Positions 56,024-64,000 of a DNA stretch of 64,000 bases are shown one piece after another. Within the stretch, counting starts at the first letter, position 1; every line of letters begins with the position of its first letter. The position numbers were made by a program, and so were the translations under genes. Under the pieces are notes generated by a model. The model was given only the letters and a program-made list of their open reading frames with translations. It had not been told where the DNA came from and made no database searches. The stretch covers positions 1 to 64,000 of the forward strand of contig NZ_RYZH01000029.1 of assembly GCF_003977685.1 (NCBI RefSeq), read 5' to 3'. This DNA comes from Tautonia sociabilis (GTDB lineage Bacteria > Planctomycetota > Planctomycetia > Isosphaerales > Isosphaeraceae).

Positions 56024-57921
56024 GGCCCGGCACGCGCCCCGCACCGGCCGACGTCGGGCCGACGACGGCCCCCGACCCGACGCCCATCGCCCCCGCGCCG
56101 CCCAGGGATCCCGACGTGTCCGCCCCCCCCGCCGCTCCCAGCCCGATGAAGATCCTCCGGGGGATCGCCGTCAGCCCCGGCGTCGCCATCGGGCCGGTGC
56201 TGGTGTTGGCCCCCCGAGGCCCTCGACTGACCCGGCGCGCCATCCCCGCCTCGGCCGTCGCCGCCGAGCGCCGCCGCCTCGACCGCGCCCTGGAGTCGGC
56301 CCGGATCGAGGCCGAGGCCGCCGAGGGGGACGCCCGCAGCCGGCTCGGCCCCCAGTACGCCGACATCCTCGCCGCCCACGTCCGGATGATCGCCGACCCC
56401 AGCCTCCGGCGCGAGGCCGCCGCCCGCATCGAGCGCGACCGCATCGCCGCCGAGCACGCCGTTTTCGACGTCCTCGACGGCTACGCCCGGCGGCTCGAAC
56501 GCCTCGGCACCGCCCACCTCGCCGCCCGGGCGGCCGACGTCCGAGACATCCAGCGCCGGATCCTGGAGCAGTTGACCGGCCAGCCCCCGTCCCCGGCCCC
56601 GGCCAACGCGCCGGTCGAGCCCCTGTTGTTGCTGGCCGAGGACCTCACCCCCAGCGAGGCCGCCGCGCTGGACCCCGGCCGCGTGCTCGGCTTCGCCACC
56701 GAGTCGGGCGGCCGGACCAGCCACACCGCCATCATCGCCGCCGCGCTGGAGATTCCCGCGGTGGTCGGCCTCGGCCGCGTCCTGGATGAGGCCCGGGACT
56801 GCCGGTCGGCCATCATCGACGGCGACGAGGGCCTGGTCGTCCTCGACCCCGACGAGGCGACCCTCAGCCGATACCGCCGCCAGGCCGTCGAGCGCGCCAC
56901 CCGGTTCGCCGAGCTCGCCAGCCTGGCCGACCTGCCCACCGAGACCGCCGACGGCCAGCGCGTCCACCTGCTGGGGAACATCGAGTTCCCCGCCGAGGTC
57001 GACGCCTGCCGGGAACGCGGAGCCGACGGCATCGGCCTCTTCCGCACCGAGTTCTTCTACCTCGGCACCGACGGCCCCCCCGGCGAGCTGCAACAGGCCG
57101 AGGCCTACGCCGCCGTCATCCGCGCCCTTGAAGGCCGCCCGGTCACCATCCGCACCCTGGATCTCGGCTCCGACAAGGCCGAGCCCGGCCGAGCCCAGCA
57201 CGTCGAGCCCAACCCGGCGCTGGGCCTCCGCAGCCTGCGGCGGTCGCTGCGCGAGCCCAACACCTTCCGCACCCAGCTCCGCGCCATCCTCCGGGCCGCC
57301 GCCGAGACCGGCGGCGACGTCCGGGTGATGTTCCCCCTGGTCACCACCCTCGACGAGTTCCGACAGGCCAAGGCCACCCTGCGCGACGTGGCCGCCGAGC
57401 TCCAGGCCGAGGGGATCCCCGCCCGCGCCGACCTGCCCGTCGGCGCCATGATCGAGGTGCCCGCCGCGGCGATCATGAGCGACCTGTTGGCAAAGGAGGT
57501 GGACTTCTTCTCCATCGGGACCAACGACCTGACCCAGTACATCCTCGCGGCCGACCGGACCAACGAGACCGTCGCCGACCTCTACACCTCCGCCGACCCG
57601 GCCGTGATCCGCCTGATCGACATGGTCGCGCGCGCCGCCGGGGACGCCGGCATCGAGGTCACCGTCTGCGGGTCGATCGCCGGCGAGCCGCTCTACACGA
57701 TGCTGCTGCTGGGCCTGGGGATCCACCGGCTGAGTACCCCTCCCCACCAGCTCCCCGAGGTCAAGCGCGTCATCCGGGCTGCCCGGTCGGAGGAGGCCCG
57801 GGCCCTGGCCCGAGAGGCCCTCCGCTGCGGCTCGGCCGCCGAGGTGCTCGACCTGCTCCAGCGGGCGCTCCGCCGCGCCCTGCCCGACGACCCGGCCCTG
57901 GCCGGAGACGACGGGGCCTGA
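56020..57921 (+). CDS. ptsI: Phosphoenolpyruvate-protein phosphotransferase (enzyme I)
   Basis: 633 residues; the ATG overlaps the HPr stop as ATGA, so the two are coupled. Enzyme I moves phosphate from PEP to HPr. The active histidine is H235 in SGGRTSHTAIIAAALEIPAV. PEP-binding motifs follow: GADGIGLFRTEFFYL, ITIRTLDLGSDK-like TIRTLDLGSDKAEP, NPALGLRSLRRSL, GAMIEVPAAAIMSDLLAKEV, FFSIGTNDLTQYILAADRTN and VTVCGSIAGEP. The first 42 residues are a Pro/Ala-rich extension before MKILRGIAVSPG, where most enzyme I proteins begin. Confidence 0.93.
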   Translation: MRPGTRPAPADVGPTTAPDPTPIAPAPPRDPDVSAPPAAPSPMKILRGIAVSPGVAIGPVLVLAPRGPRLTRRAIPASAVAAERRRLDRALESARIEAEAAEGDARSRLGPQYADILAAHVRMIADPSLRREAAARIERDRIAAEHAVFDVLDGYARRLERLGTAHLAARAADVRDIQRRILEQLTGQPPSPAPANAPVEPLLLLAEDLTPSEAAALDPGRVLGFATESGGRTSHTAIIAAALEIPAVVGLGRVLDEARDCRSAIIDGDEGLVVLDPDEATLSRYRRQAVERATRFAELASLADLPTETADGQRVHLLGNIEFPAEVDACRERGADGIGLFRTEFFYLGTDGPPGELQQAEAYAAVIRALEGRPVTIRTLDLGSDKAEPGRAQHVEPNPALGLRSLRRSLREPNTFRTQLRAILRAAAETGGDVRVMFPLVTTLDEFRQAKATLRDVAAELQAEGIPARADLPVGAMIEVPAAAIMSDLLAKEVDFFSIGTNDLTQYILAADRTNETVADLYTSADPAVIRLIDMVARAAGDAGIEVTVCGSIAGEPLYTMLLLGLGIHRLSTPPHQLPEVKRVIRAARSEEARALAREALRCGSAAEVLDLLQRALRRALPDDPALAGDDGA

Positions 57922-58106
57922 CCTGACCGAGGCCCCTCCCCGCCGCCGGCCCCCTCCCGGGAGACCGGCCGGCCCCTCGCCATCCCCCGCCGAGGCCCGG
58001 CTCGTGGCCGCCCTCGGATTCCCGGCCCGACTGATTGGCCGGCGCGACGCCTCCGACCAACCCCGCCCCCGGGCGCGACCCCGACCTCAACGGCCCTCCC
58101 GGCCCT

Positions 58107-58751
58107 ATGGACGAACCCTCCCACCGGCTCCGCCTCCGATTCGCCAAGCAAGGCGACCTCCGGCTGGTCAGCCATCATGACCTGATGCGCTGCCTGGAGC
58201 GGGCGCTCCGCCGCGCCGGCCTGCCGGTCGCCCAGAGCCAGGGGTTCAACCCAAGGCCAAAGTACGCCTTCCCCTCGGCCCTGGCGCTGGGGATCGAGGG
58301 CCGCCGCGAGGTCCTGGAGCTGGAGCTCGCCGAGCCCCTGCCGCCGGCCGAGGTGCTTCGACGCCTCGCCGACGTCGTCCCGCCCGGCCTGGAGTTCCTG
58401 GAGGCCGAGCCCGCCCCCTCCCGGGCCGGCCGCGTCGAGGCCGTCGAGTTCCGCCTCCCCCTTCCCGAACCCCGCCGGGAGGCGGCCGCCCGCGCGGCCG
58501 CCGAACTGCTCGGCCGAGAGCACTGCCCAATCCTCCGCCGGAAGCCCGACCGCGACGTGGCTCTCGACCTGCGCCCCTTCCTGCTCGACGCGAGCGTCGA
58601 CCCGGACGACGGCGCATTGCGGCTCCGCCTGAAAGTTGAACCCGGCGGCTCGGCCCGCCCCGAGGAGGTGCTCGACGTGCTCGGGCTTCGAGACCTGCTG
58701 GCCGAAGGGGCCGTGCTCGTCCGCACCGACGTGGCGCTGGCCGCCGATTGA
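58107..58751 (+). CDS. DUF2344 protein (TIGR03936, radical SAM-linked)
   Basis: 214 residues. HRLRLRFAKQGDLRLVSHHD and LMRCLERALRRAGLPVAQSQ followed by GFNPRPKYAFPSALALGIEG are the signature of the TIGR03936/DUF2344 family. These proteins are normally fused to or directly beside a radical SAM protein and often precede an RNase E/G gene, as here. The radical SAM partner is not in the window. Function is not established; links to RNA modification or 16S processing have been suggested by context. It lies 185 nt after ptsI. Confidence 0.85.
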   Translation: MDEPSHRLRLRFAKQGDLRLVSHHDLMRCLERALRRAGLPVAQSQGFNPRPKYAFPSALALGIEGRREVLELELAEPLPPAEVLRRLADVVPPGLEFLEAEPAPSRAGRVEAVEFRLPLPEPRREAAARAAAELLGREHCPILRRKPDRDVALDLRPFLLDASVDPDDGALRLRLKVEPGGSARPEEVLDVLGLRDLLAEGAVLVRTDVALAAD

Positions 58752-59086
58752 CCGATCGGCCAGCGCCGGACCCAAACCGCATCGACCCAATCCACCCGAC
58801 CGACTCACCGATCGTCGTCAACGAACTCGTCGCCTTCACCCCCGGGGCCTGGGCCCCGCGCCGCGACCCAATCGAGGAGTCGCCGCGGCGTCCCGGCCGG
58901 AGCCAAGACCATCCGAGGCCCTCGCGACCACCGCCGCGGCACACCCCGCCGCACCGCGACCCGCCCGAGCCCCCCCCCGCCTCCGCCGCCGTCGGGCGGC
59001 GTCGAGGCCCGGGGAGGCCCCGTGTCGGGCCGGGCCCCGGTCGGGCCGGCCGGCCCCCCCACACCCGCCCGGAGACTGACCGAGGC
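58752..59086. other. Gene-free spacer before the RNase E/G gene
   Basis: About 335 nt. The RNase E/G frame stays open upstream, but its translation here is proline/arginine-rich and unlike the family, so I treat it as leader. RNase E mRNAs often have long regulatory leaders; I could not make out a specific fold. Confidence 0.35.
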
Positions 59087-62000
59087 ATGAGCAAGAAAAA
59101 AGAGATGCTGATCAACGTGCTCCAGCCCGAGGAGTGCCGCATCGCCATCGTCGAGGACGGCGTCCTCGAGGAGCTCTACGTCGAGCGCACCAGCCTGGAG
59201 AACTACACCGGCAACATCTACAAGGGCAAAATCGTCAACATCGAGCCCGCCATCCAGGCCGCCTTCGTCGACTTCTCCGTCGGCCGCAACGGGTTCCTGC
59301 ACGTCTCCGACGTCGAACCCCGCTACTACCGCGACCAGCTCGACGACGACGCCGTTCTCGGCGCCCGGGACCGCGGCCGCGACCCCCGCCGCGACTTCGA
59401 CCTCGGCGACGACGAGGACGAGGGAACGGTCGAGCTCGAAGACGAGGGCGGGGAGCCCCGCCGCCCCCCTTCGCGCAGCCCCCGAGCCGATCGCGGCCGG
59501 GAGTCCGACGGCGATCGCCCTCGCCGCCGCAGCCGAGACCGAGACCGCGACCGCAGCCGGTCCCGGGACGAGCCCGCCCGCTCCGAAGCCGTCACCCCCG
59601 AACTCGACGAGCCGATCGGCGACCGTCGCCAGCCCCCGGAACGTCACCGGGATCGCGACTGGGACCGGGATCGTGATCGCGATCGCGATCGCTTCCTCGA
59701 GTCCGAGTTCGACGACCGCGACCTCGACGACGCCCTCCCCCGGGCCGACTCCGGAGACGAGGACGAGCCCGAGGCGGACGAACCCTCGCCCCCCCCGAGA
59801 CCCCGGGGCCGCAGCCGGGGCCGGGACAAGATCCGCGAGCGTCGCTCCCGAGACCGAGATCGCGAGCGCCCCGACCTCTCCGAGAAGGGCCGTCGCGACC
59901 GCTCCGTCCCCCGCCGCTTCGGCGAAGGCCTCGCCGACGACCTCGACGCGCCCAACCCGCGACCGCTGCCCCCCGAGCCCGAGCCCGAGCCCGACGACCG
60001 CCCGGAGCCCGATCGGACCCGGGCCGAGCGGCCTTCGCCTCCTCCCCGAAGGTCGGGCGAAGGCCGGCGCGAGTTCGGCACCGGGCTCGACCTCGACGTC
60101 CCCTCCGACGACAACGCCCTCCCGCTCGGCCGCTCCCCAGCGCCCGAGCCGGACGACGTCCCCGAGTCGCAGCGGTACCGCTGGTCGGTCGAGCGGAAGC
60201 CCGAGCCGGAGGACTACGAGCACCTGCTTCCCCCCAGCCGGACCCAGCGCGACCGCGTCCCCTCCCGGCCCGAGCCTCGAGATGTCGAGGAGGAGCCCCG
60301 GAGCGATCGTCGCCAGGCCCTTGAACCCGAGGAGCCCGGCCGCCCGGCCGCCGGCCCCCGGAGCGGCCGCCCCCCTCGCCGTCGGGGACGGGGAGACTCC
60401 TGGGACGAGCTCGCCACCAACCTCGAGCCCGAAGCCGATCGCCCGTCCGCTGGCGAGGGACGCCCCTGGGGCGACCTCGACGCTCCAGCCCCCGAGGAGC
60501 CCCGTCCCCGAGGCGGCCGGGACGCCATTCGTTCCCGGGGTGATCGTGACCGCGACCGCGACCGCCCCCGACGGGAGCTTCGGCACGGCCCCTCCGACGA
60601 GCCCCCGGGCCCCGAGGCCGATGAGGCCGAGGCCCCCGAGCCGTCGCCGGCCCTGCCGCCCCGCCGCTTCGACCGAGCCGGTGAACCCGGCTACATTCCC
60701 CGCCGCGAGCGGGCTCGCCTCTTCGAGTCGGCCGGAGGGCCGGAGGAGGCTTCGGCCCCCCCGACGGAAGGGGATCTGTTCGGCGAGACCGAGGGAGAGG
60801 ACGACGACTCCCGCCGCCGGGGCCGCCGCCGTCGCCGCCGTCGCGGCCGAGGCCGCGACCGCGACCTGGAACCCTCCTTCGCGGCCGGCCTCGACGAGTC
60901 CCCCGACGACGCCGCGGCCCGAGCCGACCTGGAGAAGCCCCCCGCTCGGCTCGGCGAGGATGCCCTCTCCAGTGACTTCGACTTCGTCGATCACGAGGAG
61001 GAGGACCGCGACGACGAGGAGGACGAGGAACGCGACGTCGACCTGGACGAGGAACGCGACACCGAGGAGATCGAGCCCGAGCTGCTCGAGGAGATCGCCC
61101 GGGAGATCGAGGAGATCCGCTCCCTGGAACGCGAGGTCGGCTTCCGAGGCAGTGCCGCCGCCGAGGCCCGGGCCCGTCGGGGAGACGTCCCCCCCGAAAC
61201 CCGAGAAACCCGAGGCGGCCGCCGGGTCGCCGTCAAGCCCCCCATCCAGGACGTCTTCCGCCGCGGCGACGAGGTGCTTGTCCAGGTCATCAAGGAGTCG
61301 ATCGGCACCAAGGGCCCGACCCTCTCCACCTATATCAGCATCCCCGGCCGCTACCTGGTGCTCATGCCAGGGCTGAACCGAGTGGGCGTCTCCCGAAAGA
61401 TCGCCGACGAAGGCCAGCGCCGCAAGCTCCGGCAGATCATGCATGAGCTGAACCCGCCCAAGGGGCTCGGCTTCATCGTCCGCACCGCCGGTCTGGACCG
61501 CTCCAAGCGCGACCTGGCCCGCGACCTCGCCTACCTGCTCCGCCTCTGGAAGGTCATCCTCAAGCGCATCAAGAAGGCGAAGACCCCGGCTCCGATCTAC
61601 CAGGAGTCGGACATGATCATCCGTACGATCCGGGATATCTTCAATTCCGAGATCGACACCATCTGGATCGACGAGCCCTCGGCCTTCGAGCGGGCCCGGG
61701 AGTTCCTCAACGTCGTCATGCCCCGCTTCGTCGACCGCCTGAAGCTCTACGAGGGGAAGGTCCCCCTCTTCCAGAAGTACGGCCTGGAGGAGGAGATCAA
61801 CAAGATCCAGCGCCGGCAGGTCCACCTGCCCGAGGGGGGCTCAATCGTCATCGACCAGACCGAGGCGCTGGTGGCCATCGACGTCAACAGCGGCAACTTC
61901 CGGGTCGAGGACGACGCCGAGCGCACCGCCTACGAGATGAACCTCCGGGCCGCCAAGGAGATCGCCCGGCAGCTCCGCCTGCGCGACCTCGGCGGGGTGA

Positions 62001-62515
62001 TCGTCAACGACTTCATCGACATGAGGGAGGAGAAGCACCGCCGGGGCGTCGAGCGCGCCCTCCGAGAGGCGGTCAAGCGCGACCGGGCCCGCACGAAGAT
62101 CCTCCGCATGAGCCAGTTCGGCCTCGTCGAGATGACCCGACAGCGCATCCGGCCCAGCCTGAAGCGCTCCGTCTACCACGAGTGCGAGCATTGCGGCGGC
62201 GGCGGACTGGTCAAGACGGTCGAATCCATGGCCATCGACGCCATGCGGCTGATCGCCTTCGCGCTGAACAAGGACGGCATCCGTCACATCCGCGTCGAGG
62301 TCTGCGAGGAGGTCGCCACCTTCCTCAACAACCGCAAGCGCCAGGAGCTGGCCGCCCTGGAGTCGAACTCGTCGGTCACCGTCCACGTCTGCCCCAGCCC
62401 GGGAGCCGTTCGGGAGCATCTCGTCGTGCAGATCGTCGACGCCCACGGCAACGAGGTCCCGTTCCTCCCGGCGCCGAACCCGCCGGCCGGGCCTCCCCCG
62501 AGGCGTCGGCGCTGA
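59087..62515 (+). CDS. RNase E/G family endoribonuclease with a very large charged insertion in the S1 domain
   Basis: 1142 residues from MSKKKEMLINVLQPEECRIA. Residues 1-87 start the S1 domain (YTGNIYKGKIVNIEPAIQAA, GFLHVSDVEP). About 620 residues (88-715) of Asp/Glu/Arg/Pro-rich low-complexity sequence follow, with runs such as DRDRDRDRDR. The S1 domain then resumes with VFRRGDEVLVQVIKESIGTK and the catalytic core: D932 (ALVAIDVNSGNF) and D975 (VNDFIDM), the metal-binding aspartates, and a zinc-link CxxC at C1033/C1036 (ECEHCGGGG). It cuts single-stranded RNA and matures rRNA. The insertion is far longer than in E. coli RNase G and resembles a scaffold for partners or condensates. Confidence 0.9.
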   Translation: MSKKKEMLINVLQPEECRIAIVEDGVLEELYVERTSLENYTGNIYKGKIVNIEPAIQAAFVDFSVGRNGFLHVSDVEPRYYRDQLDDDAVLGARDRGRDPRRDFDLGDDEDEGTVELEDEGGEPRRPPSRSPRADRGRESDGDRPRRRSRDRDRDRSRSRDEPARSEAVTPELDEPIGDRRQPPERHRDRDWDRDRDRDRDRFLESEFDDRDLDDALPRADSGDEDEPEADEPSPPPRPRGRSRGRDKIRERRSRDRDRERPDLSEKGRRDRSVPRRFGEGLADDLDAPNPRPLPPEPEPEPDDRPEPDRTRAERPSPPPRRSGEGRREFGTGLDLDVPSDDNALPLGRSPAPEPDDVPESQRYRWSVERKPEPEDYEHLLPPSRTQRDRVPSRPEPRDVEEEPRSDRRQALEPEEPGRPAAGPRSGRPPRRRGRGDSWDELATNLEPEADRPSAGEGRPWGDLDAPAPEEPRPRGGRDAIRSRGDRDRDRDRPRRELRHGPSDEPPGPEADEAEAPEPSPALPPRRFDRAGEPGYIPRRERARLFESAGGPEEASAPPTEGDLFGETEGEDDDSRRRGRRRRRRRGRGRDRDLEPSFAAGLDESPDDAAARADLEKPPARLGEDALSSDFDFVDHEEEDRDDEEDEERDVDLDEERDTEEIEPELLEEIAREIEEIRSLEREVGFRGSAAAEARARRGDVPPETRETRGGRRVAVKPPIQDVFRRGDEVLVQVIKESIGTKGPTLSTYISIPGRYLVLMPGLNRVGVSRKIADEGQRRKLRQIMHELNPPKGLGFIVRTAGLDRSKRDLARDLAYLLRLWKVILKRIKKAKTPAPIYQESDMIIRTIRDIFNSEIDTIWIDEPSAFERAREFLNVVMPRFVDRLKLYEGKVPLFQKYGLEEEINKIQRRQVHLPEGGSIVIDQTEALVAIDVNSGNFRVEDDAERTAYEMNLRAAKEIARQLRLRDLGGVIVNDFIDMREEKHRRGVERALREAVKRDRARTKILRMSQFGLVEMTRQRIRPSLKRSVYHECEHCGGGGLVKTVESMAIDAMRLIAFALNKDGIRHIRVEVCEEVATFLNNRKRQELAALESNSSVTVHVCPSPGAVREHLVVQIVDAHGNEVPFLPAPNPPAGPPPRRRR

Positions 62516-62549
62516 CGGCCGCCTCCCGGGAGCCAACCACACGAGCGAA

Positions 62550-62582
62550 GGGCCCCCCGGCGTTCTCGACGCCGGGAGGCCC
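62550..62582 (+). terminator. Rho-independent terminator of the RNase E/G gene
   Basis: GGGCCCCCCGGCGT (62550-62563) pairs with ACGCCGGGAGGCCC (62569-62582) with one mismatch around a TCTCG loop, and GTTTCGTTTCGG follows. It lies 35 nt after the stop codon. Confidence 0.7.
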
Positions 62583-62786
62583 GTTTCGTTTCGGCCTGTC
62601 GATCGATGCGGGTCGGCCGAGACGCGACAACTCGGGAGGCATCCTGGCCGGCTCGACGGTCGTCGTCGACAGGGAGCCGGGCCCGGGCGATTGGGGAGCA
62701 ACTCGATCGCAAGAGGGGAATCGCGTGCTCGGGGACCCCAGCCTCTCCAGGATGTCAGACTCCCGCGATCCAAAACCTCCGGAGAA

Positions 62787-64000
62787 TCAGTCCGATCGGG
62801 GGCGATACCAGACGACGTTGCGCGTGGCGCCGCCGACGGCGACGACGTCGGGGGAGCCGTCTCCGTCGAGGTCGCCCCCGCGGAGGTCCTGGGCGGCGAT
62901 GTCGCGATCGAGGACGGTGCGGGTCCAGGAGGATCCGTCGAAGTGGTAGGCGGAAACGCGATGGTCATCGCCGCGGTGGCCGGCGAAGACCTCGTCGTAG
63001 CCGTCGTGGTTGACATCGGCGAGCCAGAGGGCGTGGCCCTGATCGAGGGTGCGATCGAGAATCGTGCGAGGGCCGAACGGGCCGGGGACTCGGTTGAAGC
63101 GGCGGTGGGGGACGAACGGAGCGTCGTAGGCGGCGACGATCGAGCCGTGCCAGGGTTCGATGGTCACGAGCAAGGCGCGATCTTCCGAAAGCCGGCCGAG
63201 ATGGACCTCGCTCGCCCCCCGGGCGGGAGGAGGACCGAAGAGGCCGGGGACCAGGGGGGTGAGGAATTCCTGCTCCTCGGCGGGGAGGATGGGAGGGTCG
63301 AGGCGGCGGTGGAGGGTGACGCCCTCGTTGTTCGCCGACAGCACGACATCGCGATCGGCGCCGGGGAGGCGCTCGACGGCGATCGCATGCTGGACGAGGG
63401 CCCGAGTGGCCAGTTCGGGCTCGGGCAGGGGCCGGTCGGGAGCGACGTCGCGATAGACGACCAGGCGGGCCGGATCCTGCTGGTAGTCCGGCGGCGCGGC
63501 GTCGGCCCCGAAGAGAGGGGCGACGACCAGGTCGAGGCGCTCATCGCCGTCGACGTCGGCCCACCGGACACGGTGGATGCTGGGGATCTCCGCCAGCGTC
63601 CGGAAGGACCAGGGAGCCTCGGCCGACTCTCCCGGGAGGGCCAGGCCGAGTTTTCCTCGGCGGGGGGCGTTCATCTCGAAGTCATAGGCGATGGCGACCT
63701 CGGCTCGGCCGTCGCCATCGAGATCGGCGGCGGCGGAGGAGATGATCCCCGGGGTGGTGTCGGGGCCGGTGATGAGGTGCTTGGTCCAGGAGGGATTCCG
63801 GTACCAGGCGCAGGAGCCGCCGCCGAGGGCGATGACGTCGAGGCGGCCGTCGCCGTCAACGTCGGCAACCTCCACCTGGTAGGCGCCGGGGAAGTCGTCG
63901 TCGAGGACGATGCGCTCGAAGGAGGGCAGGGGGCGGATCGCGGGAGGGTCGTCGGGCGCCGGGGCGGCCGGGGAGAGCAGGAGGAGGAGCAGGGAGGCCA
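62787..64000 (-). CDS. Secreted FG-GAP/VCBS repeat protein, 5' end cut by the window
   Basis: About 404 codons are visible, open to the window edge. The translation upstream of residue GTG 63875 reads SLLLLLLSPAAPAPDD, the end of a signal peptide, so only a few codons are missing. The body is a beta-propeller of FG-GAP repeats with calcium-binding DxDGDG loops: VADVDGDGRLDVIALGGGS, ADLDGDGRAEVAIAYD, ADVDGDERLDLVVAP, ADVNHDGYDEVFAGH and GDLDGDGSPDVVAVGG. Planctomycetes have many such exported proteins, probably for binding or surface structure. No catalytic domain is seen. Confidence 0.85.
   Translation of the reverse strand, partial: ASLLLLLLSPAAPAPDDPPAIRPLPSFERIVLDDDFPGAYQVEVADVDGDGRLDVIALGGGSCAWYRNPSWTKHLITGPDTTPGIISSAAADLDGDGRAEVAIAYDFEMNAPRRGKLGLALPGESAEAPWSFRTLAEIPSIHRVRWADVDGDERLDLVVAPLFGADAAPPDYQQDPARLVVYRDVAPDRPLPEPELATRALVQHAIAVERLPGADRDVVLSANNEGVTLHRRLDPPILPAEEQEFLTPLVPGLFGPPPARGASEVHLGRLSEDRALLVTIEPWHGSIVAAYDAPFVPHRRFNRVPGPFGPRTILDRTLDQGHALWLADVNHDGYDEVFAGHRGDDHRVSAYHFDGSSWTRTVLDRDIAAQDLRGGDLDGDGSPDVVAVGGATRNVVWYRPRSD

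Noticed and set aside
58748..59086. Earlier start for the RNase E/G gene
   Set aside because: The in-frame upstream translation is proline/arginine-rich without family likeness, and the family normally begins near MLINV, which follows the ATG at 59087.
58805..61825. A 1006-codon open frame opposite the RNase E/G gene
   Set aside because: Valine/glycine/alanine/leucine-rich shadow of the charged RNase insertion with no recognisable family.

Overview
The window looks like chromosomal DNA of a high-GC planctomycete, most likely of the Isosphaeraceae type. This is inferred from very high GC at third codon positions, frequent GTG and TTG starts, and family content: a YdjY-domain protein, a DUF1080 glycosidase, a GlmU-like nucleotidyltransferase relative, an FG-GAP protein, a PEP-CTERM tail and OprB-like porins. 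Genus is not certain. I saw no CRISPR array, rRNA or replication origin.

Layout. 1-1002: the 3' end of a HisA-like gene, then tRNA-Leu(CAG) and tRNA-Ala(CGC). 1331-6978: a three-gene minus-strand operon next to the tRNA genes. It encodes a DUF559-type nuclease with a degenerate NTPase-like N-terminus, a winged-helix protein, and a 1082-residue double P-loop ATPase (ORC/AAA-like half fused to a HerA/FtsK-like half). This is the best candidate for an undescribed, probably anti-mobile-element, system. 7457-13865: accessory stretch with a membrane-anchored guanine-deaminase-like protein, an OprB-type porin, an internally deleted IS1380-type element next to a PEP-CTERM remnant, a DUF3124 lipoprotein, and an ISAs1-type element with 17/18 terminal repeats, a perfect 10-bp target duplication and a canonical -1 slippery heptamer in its transposase. 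13929-22357: vWA protein, cysteine-less SUMF1-fold protein, two tandem paralogous membrane proteins followed by an ABC-2 permease without an ATPase, and a YdjY-domain protein.

22872-34138: a four-gene minus-strand operon for a type IV pilus/type II secretion-like trans-envelope machine: a PilM-PilN-like fusion, PilO-like and PilP-like proteins, and a PilQ/GspD-like secretin. The three inner-membrane proteins all carry long Gly-Met repeats, which I find striking. 34581-37787 encodes a fusion of a D-aminoacylase-type and a YtcJ-type amidohydrolase. 38190-51867 holds mostly housekeeping and catabolic genes: CPBP protease, TyrS, Gfo/Idh/MocA oxidoreductase, LpxL-like acyltransferase, GH2 glycosidase, DUF1080 hydrolase, two small-molecule exporters, GlmU-like protein and YfcE-like phosphoesterase. 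52516-54332 is a frameshifted lactate-permease gene.

54549-62515: a plus-strand cluster of hibernation factor, PTS IIA(Ntr), HPr, enzyme I, a DUF2344 protein and an RNase E/G whose S1 domain is split by about 620 residues of charged low-complexity sequence. No PTS permease is seen, so this is probably a regulatory PTS tied to translation and RNA turnover. The window ends in a secreted FG-GAP protein cut by the right edge.
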